A program made the translations under genes and the position numbers. The notes under the pieces were generated by a model. The model saw nothing but the letters and a program-made list of their open reading frames with translations. It did not search any database and was not told the origin of the DNA. A stretch of DNA of 64,000 nt from Aestuariimicrobium kwangyangense DSM 21549 (GTDB taxonomy: Bacteria; Actinomycetota; Actinomycetes; Propionibacteriales; Propionibacteriaceae): NCBI RefSeq assembly GCF_000421525.1, contig NZ_ATXE01000001.1, forward strand, positions 248,001-312,000, given 5' to 3'. Positions 1 through 12,900 of the stretch are shown here, piece after piece (positions within the stretch are counted from its first letter, which is position 1; the number at the start of each line of letters is the position of its first letter).

Positions 1-77
1 GACGAGCGCTGCTGCGGGCCTCGTCCGGGCGAGTCGTCGAAGAGGTCGACGCCACCACGGAGCCGATCCGCCCATGA
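1..77 (+). CDS. C-terminal end of an unknown protein (partial)
   Basis: An open frame enters from the left edge and ends at a TGA that overlaps the next ATG (ATGA). The last residues read RVVEEVDATTEPIRP. The coupling overlap is the main support that this is a real gene end co-translated with the downstream membrane protein. Only about 24 residues are visible, so no family can be named. Confidence 0.5.
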   Translation, partial: RALLRASSGRVVEEVDATTEPIRP

Positions 78-661
78 GCCATTTCCCGCCCCCGGACCAG
101 TTCCCGCCCCCCGAGCAGGTCTCGTCGTGGGCGCCGCCGGCCCCACTCCCCGCGGTGCGCCGGTTCCGGGACTGGTGCTTCGCCGTTGCCGTGCTGACCG
201 TGGCTGCCGTGCTGTGCACCGGCTGGGCGGTCTGGGTCGAGACCCGCACGGGCACCTATCCGGTCGGCGTGCAGCAGGGCGGCACCTTCACCGACCAGAC
301 CACAGGCATGGAGTTGTCGGTGCTGTCCTGGCGGGTCAGCCGATGGCTGCCGGACGGCGACAAGGTGCAGGTGGCACCGCAGGGCATGGTCTACCTGACG
401 GTCGTGGCCCGGTGGCGTTCGGTGGGGGGCGAGGGTGGCTGTTCACTCGATGTGGTCGGTCGAGGGCAGGAGACCTGGGACGAGACCGAGTACGTCGACG
501 ACCTTCCCTACTCGTGCACCAGCGAGGAACGGGCGCTCGGTTCGGGTGTCGTCTACCAGAACTTCGTGCTGCCCGAGGCGAAGCTGGGTGAGGTGCGCGG
601 AGTGCGGGCGCCGCAGTCGATGCGCGGGAACCAGGGTCCGCTGCTTCGTCCCCCCGCCTGA
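74..661 (+). CDS. Membrane-anchored protein of unknown function
   Basis: 195 residues. A proline-rich cytoplasmic head (about residues 1-30) is followed by one hydrophobic segment (about 35-54, FAVAVLTVAAVLCTGWAVWV) and then a soluble part that would lie outside the membrane. The soluble part has a two-cysteine pair (GGCSLDV and LPYSCTS), which could form a disulfide. It starts at an ATG overlapping the stop of the upstream gene, which suggests translational coupling. I do not recognise the family. It faces a second single-pass membrane protein of similar architecture on the opposite strand, and the two genes converge across a short repeat array. No catalytic motif is visible. Confidence 0.65.
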   Translation: MSHFPPPDQFPPPEQVSSWAPPAPLPAVRRFRDWCFAVAVLTVAAVLCTGWAVWVETRTGTYPVGVQQGGTFTDQTTGMELSVLSWRVSRWLPDGDKVQVAPQGMVYLTVVARWRSVGGEGGCSLDVVGRGQETWDETEYVDDLPYSCTSEERALGSGVVYQNFVLPEAKLGEVRGVRAPQSMRGNQGPLLRPPA

Positions 662-730
662 GATTCCTCCGGCTGAGATTCCCCCGCCTGGCAGTCCACC
701 GAACTGAGAGTCCCCGGCCTGTAAGTCCCC
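654..730 (+). repeat. Degenerate 15-16 bp tandem repeat
   Basis: About five imperfect units of the form CCGCCTGAGATTCCC run head to tail, starting inside the last codons of the upstream gene and covering its stop. Units drift (CTGAGATT, CTGGCAGT, CTGAGAGT, CTGTAAGT). It lies between two convergent genes. No hairpin with a T run was seen, so a terminator role is not supported. Confidence 0.55.
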
Positions 731-884
731 TACAGCGGCGCTTGCTGCAGTCGTCCGATCCGAAGCCGTGCGCTGGCGCAGGATCTGGCTCGCCACGGGC
801 CACAATCGGCGTGGAGGAACGGTTCTGGATCGCGAGGGTCCCGCGACGACAGCCGTCGACCACGCGCGAGGTGGCCCGGACGGG

Positions 885-3852
<2,968 letters not shown>

Positions 3853-3899
3853 GGCCTGTTCAGCAGCCGCCAACGCGGCCGGCTGTGCTTTGCGAGCTG

Positions 3900-3929
3900 A
3901 CAACCCCGGACGCCATCGTCCGGGGTTGT
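3900..3929 (+). terminator. Strong hairpin after gyrB
   Basis: A perfect 13-base-pair stem, ACAACCCCGGACG paired with CGTCCGGGGTTGT, encloses a CCAT loop 47 bases after the gyrB stop. The T tract is poor (CCGTCTCGTTGT), as is common in high-GC actinobacteria. Confidence 0.75.
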
Positions 3930-4031
3930 CCGTCTCGTTGTCGAATGTTGCCCGAACCGGTCACATGGACGACGAATTCGGCCGAAGATGGGGGTGCGTC
4001 CAACGAGGGGCGCACACCTGAAAGGTCTTCG

Positions 4032-4343
4032 ATGGACTACCTGGCAGACATCAAGAAGTACTCCGCGCAGGCGAACGAGGCAGTGGTGGCGAAGATGGCG
4101 CGCACCTACGCCCTGGCGCTGCAGAAGCAGGACTCCCGCACGGTGTCGTTCTCCGACCCGGCCGAGCTCGAGCGGGTGCGCACCAACTACGTCAAGAAGA
4201 AGTTGGGAGTCGCCGACTCGGACGAGTCCATCGATGCCGCCATCAAGAAGGTCGGGGCGGGCATCCATGGCCAGAAGAACCGGCTGACGGTGTACTACCT
4301 GCTGGCCGAGCACTACGGGAAGCTGTCGGTCTTCGGGGGCTGA
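4032..4343 (+). CDS. DUF2853 family protein
   Basis: A 103-residue soluble protein, rich in lysine and helix-forming residues, that matches the DUF2853 family by its length and by the central YVKKKLGVADSDE and C-terminal YYLLAEHYGKL segments. No function is established for the family to my knowledge. The start is supported by GAAAGG about seven bases upstream of the ATG. It lies alone between the gyrB terminator and the gyrA promoter region and is probably monocistronic. No catalytic motif or membrane segment is visible. Confidence 0.8.
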   Translation: MDYLADIKKYSAQANEAVVAKMARTYALALQKQDSRTVSFSDPAELERVRTNYVKKKLGVADSDESIDAAIKKVGAGIHGQKNRLTVYYLLAEHYGKLSVFGG

Positions 4344-4722
4344 GGCTCGTCCGGGGCTGCCCGCGTTCGTCCCAGTTGCCCTCATCAGGCGCACCTGCCC
4401 TACCCCTGAACGGGGGCAACGGCGCCGAACGAGGGCAGCTGGTCGCTTGCGGGGGGCAACCGGACGACGGTGGCCGCCAGCACCGCGCCGGACGTGGGCA
4501 GCTGGCCCGGTATGGGAGCAACGCCATGAGTGGCCAGCCGGCACAGGCGGCACCCACGGCCAGCGCTGACCATCGTCCGACCACACCCCCTACTACGCGC
4601 GGGCGCGCGCGGAACAAGGTGTCGTCACGGGGGGTGCGGTAGGCTGGACGAGATCAGCGCGCCCGGGCCTTTCGCCATTGGTGGGCGCGCATTCGTCCAA
4701 CACGTGAGGACCTCCCACCCAC
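4344..4722. other. Repeat-rich gap upstream of gyrA
   Basis: No gene is supported here. The stretch holds several copies of GGGCAAC or GGGCAGCTGG in both orientations, for example CCAGTTGCCCTC (4372-4383) and GAGGGCAGCTGG (4431-4442), which could form a long hairpin with one G-T pair. The right end contains the gyrA promoter and an untranslated leader of about 70 bases. Confidence 0.45.
4638..4652 (+). promoter_or_regulatory. Probable gyrA promoter -10 region
   Basis: TAGGCT lies 78 bases before the gyrA start within GGTAGGCTGGACGAG. This block repeats the gyrB promoter block at nearly the same distance from the start codon. The -10 match is weaker than that of gyrB and no clear -35 is seen. 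Confidence 0.4.
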
Positions 4723-7470
4723 ATGACTGACACTCCCGACGAGCCCACCCCCGGCACCGACGACATCCGCGACGAGGCGTCAGGCACCGCACCGGGGCAG
4801 GCAGCCGAGACGCAGTCCTTGGTCGATGACATCGAGGCCCCCAACCACGGCCGCATCGAGCCGATCGACCTGCGCGACGAGATCCAGAAGAGCTACCTCG
4901 ACTACGCGATGAGCGTGATCGTGGGACGAGCGCTGCCCGACGTCCGCGACGGTCTCAAGCCCGTGCACCGCCGCGTGCTCTACGCGATGTACGACGGCGG
5001 CTACCGTCCCGACCGCGGGTGGAACAAGTGCTCCCGCGTCGTCGGTGAGGTGATGGGTCTCTACCACCCCCACGGTGACTCGGCGATCTACGACACCTTG
5101 GTGCGCCTGGCGCAGCCGTGGGTGATGCGCGCGCCGCTGGTCTCGGGGCAGGGCAACTTCGGTTCGCCCGGCAACGACAAGGCCGCCGCCATGCGGTACA
5201 CCGAGTGCAAGATGGCTCCGCTCGCCATGGAGATGGTGCGCGACATCGACCAGCAGACGGTCGACTTCAAGCCCAACTACGACAACCGCGAGCAGGAACC
5301 CACCGTGCTCCCGGCACGGTTCCCCAACCTGCTGGTCAACGGGTCGACGGGCATCGCGGTCGGCATGGCCACGAACATCCCCACCCACAACCTGCGTGAG
5401 GTGTCCGAGGCCGTGCTCTGGTCGCTGGCCCACCCCGAGGCCAGCGAGGAGGAACTGCTCGAGGCCGCCATGGCCCGCATCCAGGGCCCCGACTTCCCCC
5501 AGGGCGCCCTGATCGTCGGCCGCAAGGGCATCGAGGACGCCTACCGCACCGGCCGGGGCCTGGTCACCATGCGCGCGGTGATCAAGGTCGAGGAGGACAA
5601 GAACGGACGACAGCTCCTGGTCGTCACCGAGCTGCCCTACATGTGCAACCCCGACAACCTGGCGCTGAAGATCGCCGAGCTGGTCAACGCCGGCAAGCTG
5701 TCGGGCATCGCCAACCTGGTGGACGAGACCTCCGCTCGCACCGGCCAGCGGCTCGTGATCGTGCTCAAGCGGGACGCCCAGCCCCGCGTGGTGATGAACA
5801 ACCTGTTCAAGCACACCCAGCTGCAGGACACCTTCGGCTGCAACATGCTGGCCCTGGTCGACGACGTGCCCCGCACGCTGCGGCTCGACCAGTTCATCAG
5901 CCACTGGGTGACCCACCAGCTCGAGGTCATCCGCCGCCGCACCGCCTTCCAGCTGCAGGAGGCCGAGGCTCGCGCCCACATCCAGCGCGGTCTGGTGAAG
6001 GCGCTCGACAAGCTGGACGACGTCATCGCCCTGATCCGGGCGTCCCGCACCACCGAGGCCGCCCGTGAGGGCCTGAAGGACCTGCTCGACATCGACGATG
6101 ACCAGGCCAACGCCATCCTCGAGATGCAGCTGCGCCGCCTGGCCGCCCTGGAGCGGGAGCGCATCGTCTCCCGCCTGGCCGAGCTCGAGGCCCAGATCGC
6201 CGACCTGGCCGACATCCTCGCCCGCGAGGAGCGCCAGCGCGAGATCATCTCGACCGAGCTGACCGAGATCGTCGACAAGTACGGCGACGAGCGCCGCACC
6301 CAGATCGTCGCGGCCGACGGCGACTTCTCCGACGAGGACTTCATCCCCGACGAGGACGTGGTCATCACCCTCACCCGCGGCGGCTACATCAAGCGCACCA
6401 ACACCGACCAGTACCGCGTGCAGCGTCGCGGTGGCAAGGGAGTCCGCGGAGCGAAGCTGCGCGCCGAGGACGAGGTCGACGCCGTCTTCACCACCACCAA
6501 CCACCACTGGATCCTGTTCTTCACCACCATGGGTCGGGTCTACCGGATCAAGGCGTGGCAGGTGCCCGAGGGTGGCCGTGACGCCAAGGGCGGACACGTC
6601 GCAGGACTGCTGAGCTTCCTGCCCGACGAGCGGATCGCCCAGGGCATCCAGATCCGCACCTACGACGACGCCCAGTACCTGCTGCTGGCCACCCGGAAGG
6701 GTCTGGTCAAGAAGACCGAACTGGCCGCGTACGACACCCCGCGCCAGGCCGGCGTCATCGCCATCAACTTCCGCGACGAGGACGACGAACTGATCGGTGC
6801 CGACATCGTCGGCCCTGAGGACGACGTGCTGCTCATCTCGAAGAAGGGCCAGGCGATCCGTTTCTCGGCGGCGGACGACCAGGTTCGTCCGATGGGGCGT
6901 GCGACCTCCGGCGTGACCGGCATGAAGTTCCGCTCCGACGACGAGTTGTTGTCGATGGCGGTGATCCGCTCCGACGCCGACGAGGACTCGCTGTTCGTCT
7001 TCACGGTCACCGACGGTGGCTTCGCCAAGCGGACCGCTGTCTCGGAGTATCGCCGCCAAGGTCGCGGCGGCCTGGGCATCAAGGCCATGCGCCTCAACGA
7101 GGACCGCGGGTCGCTGGTCGGTGGCCTGGTGCTGGGTGAGACCGACGAGGTGATCGCCATCAAGCAGTCCGGGCAGATCACCCGGTCGTCGGTCAGCGAG
7201 GTCGCGGCGAAGGGCCGCGACACCATGGGCGTGAAGTTCGTCGGTGTGCGGGGCGAGGATTCCGTCATCGCGATCGCGCTCAACCCGGAGGCACGCGCCA
7301 ACCAGGCGTTGGGTGTCACCGAGGTCGACGATTCGGACGAGGGTCTGACCGAGGATGGCGGAGAGTCGGAGTCCACGGAGGCTGTGGACGACGATGCTGC
7401 CGGTAGCGTGGGCACGACGGAGACCGCTGACCCGGAGCCCGAGGGCGCCGACCAGGAGGATGAGCAGTGA
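4723..7470 (+). CDS. gyrA: DNA gyrase subunit A
   Basis: Breakage-reunion subunit of gyrase, 915 residues. A disordered acidic head (about 1-40) precedes the winged-helix and tower domains. The catalytic tyrosine is Tyr159 in AAAMRYTE. The quinolone-resistance region reads [10 protein letters not shown], with Ser120 and Asp124 at the positions of E. coli Ser83 and Asp87, so the common target residues are of the sensitive type. The GyrA box QRRGGKG begins near residue 567 and opens the DNA-wrapping C-terminal blades. The tail (about 855-915) is strongly acidic, as in many actinobacteria. The stop overlaps the GTG of the next gene, so the two are co-translated. Confidence 0.97.
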   Translation: MTDTPDEPTPGTDDIRDEASGTAPGQAAETQSLVDDIEAPNHGRIEPIDLRDEIQKSYLDYAMSVIVGRALPDVRDGLKPVHRRVLYAMYDGGYRPDRGWNKCSRVVGEVMGLYHPHGDSAIYDTLVRLAQPWVMRAPLVSGQGNFGSPGNDKAAAMRYTECKMAPLAMEMVRDIDQQTVDFKPNYDNREQEPTVLPARFPNLLVNGSTGIAVGMATNIPTHNLREVSEAVLWSLAHPEASEEELLEAAMARIQGPDFPQGALIVGRKGIEDAYRTGRGLVTMRAVIKVEEDKNGRQLLVVTELPYMCNPDNLALKIAELVNAGKLSGIANLVDETSARTGQRLVIVLKRDAQPRVVMNNLFKHTQLQDTFGCNMLALVDDVPRTLRLDQFISHWVTHQLEVIRRRTAFQLQEAEARAHIQRGLVKALDKLDDVIALIRASRTTEAAREGLKDLLDIDDDQANAILEMQLRRLAALERERIVSRLAELEAQIADLADILAREERQREIISTELTEIVDKYGDERRTQIVAADGDFSDEDFIPDEDVVITLTRGGYIKRTNTDQYRVQRRGGKGVRGAKLRAEDEVDAVFTTTNHHWILFFTTMGRVYRIKAWQVPEGGRDAKGGHVAGLLSFLPDERIAQGIQIRTYDDAQYLLLATRKGLVKKTELAAYDTPRQAGVIAINFRDEDDELIGADIVGPEDDVLLISKKGQAIRFSAADDQVRPMGRATSGVTGMKFRSDDELLSMAVIRSDADEDSLFVFTVTDGGFAKRTAVSEYRRQGRGGLGIKAMRLNEDRGSLVGGLVLGETDEVIAIKQSGQITRSSVSEVAAKGRDTMGVKFVGVRGEDSVIAIALNPEARANQALGVTEVDDSDEGLTEDGGESESTEAVDDDAAGSVGTTETADPEPEGADQEDEQ

Positions 7471-8228
7471 GCGACAACACCCGCCCCGGCGGCCAGCCGC
7501 CCTCCTTCGGTCAACCCCCGGCCCAGCCCGCCCGACGGGGCGGCGCCAGCGTCCCGGGGACGAACGCGGACGGCCGGCCCGGCTTCTCGGCCCCCGTCCA
7601 GGGGAGCACCGTGACCCCGGGTGGCCGAGCATCGGCGGACCCGGGTGAGCCCAGCTTCGGCGAACGGGCTGCTGACCGGGCCAAGGATGTGTTCGGCTCG
7701 GCCCGTGGTGCCATGTCGAGCGCCGCCACCTCGGTGTCATCGGCCGCCTCGACCGCGGTGTCGTCAGTCGCCTCGACCGTCAGTGGTGACACCGACCGGG
7801 CCAAGGACGCGGTGCCAGGTGCACCGGCGGTCGCGGCCCGTGCTGGGTCGTCGCGGCGGACCCGCAAGGCGCGCCTTCGGTTGTCGCGGATCGATCCGTG
7901 GTCGGTGATGAAGACCGCGTTCCTGTTCGGGATCGCCGGCGGCATCATCTTCTTCATCAGCATCTGGGTGCTGTGGGGCGTCATCGTGGCCTCAGGGGTG
8001 TTCGAGAGCGTCAACCGAGCGGTGAACGACCTGCTCAACACTCCTGGTGCTGCCGACCGCTTCCACCTCGAGGACTACCTGAACGGCAACCGGGTGCTCG
8101 GCTTCGCGGCCATGATCGGTGCGGCCGACGTGGTGATCTTCACGGCTCTGGCCACGCTGTTCTCGTTCCTGTACAACCTTGCCGCCACCGTGATGGGTGG
8201 CCTCGAGGTCACCCTCGCCGAGGACTGA
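7467..8228 (+). CDS. DUF3566 membrane protein
   Basis: 253 residues. A long disordered N-terminal region rich in Pro, Gly and Ser (about 1-130) precedes the DUF3566 domain, which has two membrane helices (about 149-170, [20 protein letters not shown], and about 212-240). This family commonly sits directly after gyrA in actinobacteria; its function is not established. The GTG start overlaps the gyrA TGA (GTGA), which indicates translational coupling to gyrase. Repeated Ser-Ala segments ([17 protein letters not shown]) lie in the linker. A membrane role is the only inference the sequence allows. Confidence 0.88.
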   Translation: MSDNTRPGGQPPSFGQPPAQPARRGGASVPGTNADGRPGFSAPVQGSTVTPGGRASADPGEPSFGERAADRAKDVFGSARGAMSSAATSVSSAASTAVSSVASTVSGDTDRAKDAVPGAPAVAARAGSSRRTRKARLRLSRIDPWSVMKTAFLFGIAGGIIFFISIWVLWGVIVASGVFESVNRAVNDLLNTPGAADRFHLEDYLNGNRVLGFAAMIGAADVVIFTALATLFSFLYNLAATVMGGLEVTLAED

Positions 8229-8303
8229 CGGGCTGCTCCCGACGTCGGTTGAGTTGGGCGAGGGACGAGCCCAGGGCGAAACCCCTCCGACGTGCTCCTG
8301 GAT

Positions 8304-8333
8304 TTGGGCCGACGCCGACGGATCCGCTAGAGT
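8304..8333 (+). promoter_or_regulatory. Probable tRNA-Ile promoter
   Basis: TTGGGC, an 18-base spacer and TAGAGT form a plausible housekeeping promoter whose -10 ends 30 bases before the mature tRNA. Confidence 0.5.
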
Positions 8334-8363
8334 TTCCACTTGCGTGACCGCCTTGGCGGTGAC

Positions 8364-8437
8364 GGGCCTATAGCTCAGTCGGTTAGAGCGCTGCCCTGAT
8401 AAGGCAGAGGTCACTGGTTCAAGTCCAGTTAGGCCCA
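8364..8437 (+). tRNA. tRNA-Ile (anticodon GAT)
   Basis: A complete cloverleaf. The acceptor arms GGGCCTA and TAGGCCC pair perfectly. The D arm contains AGCTCAGTCGGTTAGAGC, the anticodon stem CTGCC/GGCAG encloses GAT (8398-8400), and the T arm contains GGTTCAAGTCC. The discriminator is A; the CCA end is not fully encoded (ACCC follows). It is separate from any rRNA genes in this window. Confidence 0.97.
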
Positions 8438-8445
8438 CCCTTTGC

Positions 8446-8477
8446 AACCCGCCCCTGACAAGGGGCGTTGTTGTTTC
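8446..8477 (+). terminator. Terminator after tRNA-Ile
   Basis: GCCCCT and AGGGGC pair around a GACA loop, followed by GTTGTTGTTT. It is a conventional rho-independent signal placed directly behind the tRNA. Confidence 0.75.
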
Positions 8478-8541
8478 TGGGGGCGACGGGGTCTCCTAGG
8501 GGTCTTAGGTCTCGGTTCTCTCGCTGGAGACCGGAGTCACC

Positions 8542-8742
8542 ATGCCCACTACCCTTCACCTCACCCTCGAGCGGCTGTTGGCCGTCGAGGTTCTTCCTAC
8601 CCTTGACGGGGTCGACGTCGACCACGACCGGCTCGTGACCGCGCTCGCAGAGGTGGAGCCAGACGAGGTCGCGAACCTTGATCTCGCCTGCCAGGCACTG
8701 GCACATGTCGGACTCTCGGTCGAGGGGGTCGAGCTGGTGTGA
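8542..8742 (+). CDS. Small protein of unknown function
   Basis: 66 residues, acidic and leucine-rich, with no cysteines other than one and no membrane segment. A GGAG-type ribosome site lies upstream of the ATG (CCGGAGTCACC). The stop is two bases before a GTG that could open the next frame, which is typical of compact accessory gene strings. I do not recognise the family. Location directly after a tRNA gene suggests it is left over from an integrated element; this is inference. Confidence 0.4.
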   Translation: MPTTLHLTLERLLAVEVLPTLDGVDVDHDRLVTALAEVEPDEVANLDLACQALAHVGLSVEGVELV

Positions 8743-8743
8743 C

Positions 8744-9214
8744 GTGGCTGGGCCGTGCGACGTGACGGACGGTGGCACCGTCCTTCACGCCCGGATCGTC
8801 GCGCGCGCCGAGCGGTTCGACGTTGAGTTGCACGCCTGCGACAAACCGACCGGTGAGCGCACCGATGTCGGCGTCTACGCGTGGCCCGACATCGACACGC
8901 CCATGACGGCGACCGAGGCACGGGCCTTGGCGGCTGCACCCATCGAGGCTGCCGACCTGCTCGAGGGGTCCGGGCATGAGCACCAGCGCAGCGGCCAGCA
9001 CGGCCCGGACGGTCGCCCCAGCTTCACCCAGGAGCGCGACGGCGAAAGGGCGGCGGGTCAAGCACCTGTACTGGGTCGAGGACAGGCGGGTGGCCCTCGA
9101 GATGGGGGTGACGGAGGTTCCCTGTTGCGTCATGGGCGGGGAGCTCTCGCCCGCCGTATCGGGTCGCAGGCACGGTGTTCGGCGCTCTTTCCCCCAGATT
9201 TCTTTCCACCCTGA
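8744..9214 (+). CDS. Possible small accessory gene, C-terminal part doubtful
   Basis: The first 75 or so residues look coding (TVLHARIVARAERFDVEL, then TEARALAAAPIEAADLLEG, a motif seen in small helical accessory proteins). After about residue 78 the translation becomes low-complexity Gly, Arg and Gln, and a different frame, beginning with the ATG at 8976, looks more protein-like. The simplest reading is that the gene has lost its own end through a frameshift near 8975. Function is unknown. Confidence 0.3.
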   Translation: MAGPCDVTDGGTVLHARIVARAERFDVELHACDKPTGERTDVGVYAWPDIDTPMTATEARALAAAPIEAADLLEGSGHEHQRSGQHGPDGRPSFTQERDGERAAGQAPVLGRGQAGGPRDGGDGGSLLRHGRGALARRIGSQARCSALFPPDFFPP

Positions 9215-9479
9215 ACCGAGGGTGCCCGATGGCCACGGCCCCTCGCCAAGATTTCAGGTCTGCGGACTGCGAGTCACCTCCACAAGGCAGGTCAGGCAGG
9301 GTGCTCCTTGGGCTCCCCCCTCTCCCTCAAAGGGGGTGGGCCTATCCCCAACCGACCCCCTCCTGACCAGCGTTGGTGAGGTGAAAAAAGCCCGGGGAGG
9401 GTTCAAAGATTTGAGGATCGCCAGAGGGCGCAGAACCCAACAGACCCCGCCCGGGGTTGTGCCCGGTCGGGGTCTCTGA
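8976..9479 (+). CDS. Possible small accessory gene, start and end doubtful
   Basis: The first 70 residues have a believable composition and codon pattern (KGRRVKHLYWVEDRRVALEM, GVTEVPCCVMGGEL). Beyond about residue 75 the translation is proline-rich and looks noncoding. It overlaps the previous frame, so both cannot be entirely real. A CC pair in VPCCVMGG might bind metal, but that is not testable here. It belongs to the same degenerate patch beside tRNA-Ile. Confidence 0.28.
   Translation: MSTSAAASTARTVAPASPRSATAKGRRVKHLYWVEDRRVALEMGVTEVPCCVMGGELSPAVSGRRHGVRRSFPQISFHPEPRVPDGHGPSPRFQVCGLRVTSTRQVRQGAPWAPPSPSKGVGLSPTDPLLTSVGEVKKARGGFKDLRIARGRRTQQTPPGVVPGRGL
9442..9475 (-). terminator. Hairpin downstream of the small minus-strand genes
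   Basis: AGACCCCG pairs with CGGGGTCT, and an inner CCGGG/CCCGG extends the stem. On the minus strand a CCCGGGCTTTTTT run follows about 60 bases further on. It would end transcription of the small genes at 9520-9952, or of cobN read-through. Confidence 0.45.
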
Positions 9480-9519
9480 TGGCGTTCACCAAACGCTGGT
9501 TCCAGTCTAGCCGGGTCGG

Positions 9520-9666
9520 TTACTTCGCGGCTGGTGCCTTGGTGCGGGACTGTTCCTGCTGGGCCTCGATCGCAGCCCAAGTGGGAGCCCAGGACTCGCG
9601 CGCTGCTTCGGCTCGGGCGGCCTGTCGGGCGGCGTTGACGTCGACGGCGCTCCCACGGACGGTCAC
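9520..9666 (-). CDS. Small alanine-rich protein of unknown function
   Basis: 48 residues if started at the GTG that overlaps the stop of the upstream reading frame (GTGA). The sequence is helical and rich in Ala, Arg and Gln (AARQAARAEAARESWAPTW). The overlapping start argues for a real two-gene string. A longer version reading back to 9762 in the same frame is less protein-like. Family unknown. It lies just downstream of cobN but shows no link to B12. Confidence 0.4.
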   Translation of the reverse strand: MTVRGSAVDVNAARQAARAEAARESWAPTWAAIEAQQEQSRTKAPAAK

Positions 9667-9952
9667 GGCCTCGGCGGGGGGTTCAGCTTGAGCTTGAACC
9701 CGGCACGGGCGAGGTTGGCCAGTGCCTTGCCCGTGCCCAGTGCGCGCCTTGCGCGTCGGCAAGGTTCGCAGTCCAGGTGGCGGCCTCCCGCTCGGACTCC
9801 CCCAGGTACTGCCCCAAGGTGACCCGGGCGACCCGGATCGGGTCGAGGGTGTGCAGGGCGTCGGTCAGTCGCTCGCTGGCAGCGACCACAGCTGAGCCGG
9901 CCCGGGCGAGCTGTTCAAGGTTTGGCGTCTCGGGTCGACCAGAGGAGCGCAC
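9663..9952 (-). pseudogene. Frameshifted small helical protein gene
   Basis: One frame gives NLEQLARAGSAVVAASERL through TWTANLADAQGA. The sequence then continues sensibly only in a second frame (ALGTGKALANLARAGF then KLKLN), ending with a stop that overlaps the start of the next small gene. The switch falls at a GGCGCGC stretch near 9745, where two extra bases (or one missing) would explain it. Unknown family. The possible GTG start lies four bases after the cobN stop. Confidence 0.45.
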
Positions 9953-9955
9953 CTC

Positions 9956-12900
9956 TCAGCCCCGGTCCTCGAGGTCGCCTTCGATGTCCAGGTAAAGCTG
10001 CCGCATCGTGGCAAGCGTGTGGGGGTCTGGCTCTTCCCAGAGGCCACGCTCGGCCGCCTCGTGCAGTCGTTCGACTATCCCGCGGAGCGCCCATGGATTG
10101 GACTGGCGCATGAACTGCTGCGTGGTCTCGTCAAGGACGTATTCGCGGGCGAGCTTTTCGTACATCCAGTCATGGAGAACGCCTACGGTGGCGTCGAAGC
10201 CGAAGAGGTAGTCGACGGTCGCCGCGAGTTCGAAGGCACCCTTGTAGCCGTGGCGTCGCATGGCGGCGATCCAGCGGGGGTTGACCACGCGTGAGCGGAA
10301 GACTCGGGCGGTTTCCTCGGCGAGGCTGCGGGTGCGGATTGCGTCCGGGGCGGTGGAATCACCGACATATGCCTTCGGCTCAGAGCCGGTGAGCGCACGG
10401 ACCGTGGCGATCATTCCGCCGTGATACTGGAAATAGTCGTCGGAGTCGGCGATGTCGTGCTCGGCGGAGTCCAAGTTCTTGGCTGCCACGGCGATCCGTC
10501 GATAGTTGGCACGCATGTCGTCAGCCGCCTGGACGCCATCGAGGCCCCGCCCGTAGGCGAAGCCTCCCCAGACGGTGTAGACCTCGGCGAGGTCGGCGTC
10601 GTTGCGCCACGAGCCGGACTCGATGACCTCCAGCATGCCGGCCCCGTACGCGCCAGGCTTGGACCCGAAGATGCGGGTGGTGGCCCGCCGTAGGTCGCCG
10701 TGTGCGGCGAGGTCGGCCTGCGTATGCGCGCGGACGAAGTTCCTGTCGACCGGCTCGTCCAGGCCCGCCACCATCGCGACCGCGTCGTCCAGCATCGCGA
10801 CCACGTGCGGGAAAGCGTCTCGGAAGAACCCGGAGATGCGCACGGTGACGTCGATGCGCGGGCGCCCCAACTCCTCCAGTGAAACGACAGAGAGTTTGAA
10901 CACGCGTCGGGACTGCTCGTCCCATTCGGGACGGACGCCAAGGAGAGCGAGCACCTCGGCCACGTCATCCCCGCCGGTACGCATCGCGCTGGTGCCCCAC
11001 ACCGACAGGCCGACGGACGCCGGATGGGCGCCAGTCTCGGCGAGGTATCTCTCGATGAGGGAGTCCGCCATGGCCTGGCCCGTCTGCCACGCGAGGCGCG
11101 AGGGCACGGCCCGGGGGTCGACCGTGTAGAAGTTGCGACCGGTGGGCAGCACGTTGACCAGGCCCCGCAGCGGTGAGCCGGACGGACCGGCTGGGACGAA
11201 GCCTCCGTCGAGCGCGTGGATGATGGCGTCCAGCTCGTCGCTGGTGCGGGCGAGGCGGGGTACGACCTGCTCGGCAGCGAAGGCGAGCACCTCCTGAACC
11301 TCAGGATCCTGGTGAAGATCCGGAATCATCGCCGTCTCCCAGCCGGCCGCTTCCATCCGCTCGACGAGCCCGCGGGCGCGGGCCTCCGCGTCGTCGATCG
11401 CCTTGAGGTCGGCGTCTTCGGTCAGGCCCAGTGCGGTGCGCAGGCCGGGGACGGCGTTGCCGACCCCTCCCCACACCTGGGTCGCACGGAGGATCGCCAG
11501 CACCAGGTTGACCCGCGCCTCACCCGTGGGTGGGGCACCGAGGACGTGGAGCCCGTCGCGGATCTGGGCGTCCTTGATCTCGCACAGCCAGCCGTCGACG
11601 TGGAGCAGGAAGTCATCGAATTCGGCGTCCTCGGGTCGTTCGTCGAGTCCGAGGTCTCGGTGCATCTCGGCCGAACGCATGAGCTGCCAGATCTCTCCAC
11701 GGATTGCGGGCAGCTTGGCCGGGTCCATGGACGCGACGTTCGCGTGCTCGTCGAGCAGCTGCTCGAGTCGGGCGATGTCGCCGTACGACTCTGCACGAGC
11801 CATCGGCGGCACGAGGTGGTCGACGATCGTGGCGTGAGCCCGACGCTTGGCCTGAGCGCCCTCTCCCGGATCGTTCACGAGGAACGGGTAGATCATCGGC
11901 AGGCTGCCGATGGCGGCGTCCGGGCCGCATGAGGCCGACATCGCCGCCCTCTTGCCCGGCAGCCACTCCATCGAGCCGTGCTTTCCGAGGTGGAGGACCG
12001 CGTCCGCCTCGAAGCCCCGCTCGATCCAGCGGTAGGCGGCCAGGTAGTGGTGGCTGGGAGGCAGGTCGGGGTCATGGTAGATCGCCACCGGGTTCTCGCC
12101 GAAGCCGCGCGGAGGCTGGATCAGCAGTACGACATTCCCGGCGCGCAGGGTCGCGAGGACCAATTCCTGGTCGTCGTTCACGAACAGCCGCCCGGGAGAC
12201 TCTCCCCAGGCTGCGATCACCGCCGCACGGAGTCCGTCGGTCAGGTCGGCAGTCCAGGCGTCATAGTCCGGCTTCGAAATCCGCACGTGCGCCTCGGTCA
12301 GCTGGCCCGAGGTGAGCCATTCCTCGTCCTGTCCTCCCGCCGCGATGAGCGCGTGAATCAGGGCGTCACCCGCGGCGGTCTGGTCCTCCATGTCGAGCAG
12401 GGCATGGATCGAAAAGTCCGAGACGCGATCGTCGGGTCCGAGATCGTAGCCCTCCTCGCGCAACCGGCGCAGCAGCCGAATGGCCGACAGGGGGGTGTCG
12501 AGCCCCACCGCGTTGCCGATCCTGGCGTGCTTGGTTGGGTAGGCCGACAGGACGAGGGCGAGGCGCTTGTCATGATTGGGCTTGCGTCGCAGGCGAGCGT
12601 GGTTGACCGCGATGGTCGCGACGCGAGCGGCGCGTTCAGGATCGGCCACGTAGGTGGGCAGCCCGTCCTCGTCGATCTCCTTGAAGGAGAACGGCACGGT
12701 GATGATCCGCCCGTCGAACTCGGGGATGGCGATCTGGTTGGCGGAATCGAGGGGAACCACTCCGTCCTCGGAGGCCTCCCACTCGGCCCGGCTCGTGGTC
12801 AGACAGAGGCCCTGCAGCACAGGGATGTCGAGGGAGGACATGCGCTCCACATCCCACGCCTCGTCGTCACCCCCGGCGCCGGCGGACGCGGGCACGGAAC

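Noticed and set aside
5062-5094. A possible quinolone-resistance change in gyrA
   Set aside because: Ser120 and Asp124 match the sensitive residues of E. coli (Ser83, Asp87).
4780-7740. A 986-codon open frame antisense to gyrA
   Set aside because: Same strand-shadow effect; it extends over gyrA and the DUF3566 gene without a believable protein or ribosome site.
9497-9525. A T-arm-like stretch (CTGGTTCCAGTCTAGCC) as an attachment-site copy of tRNA-Ile
   Set aside because: Identity with the tRNA 3' end is limited to a few bases of the T loop and does not reach the acceptor stem.
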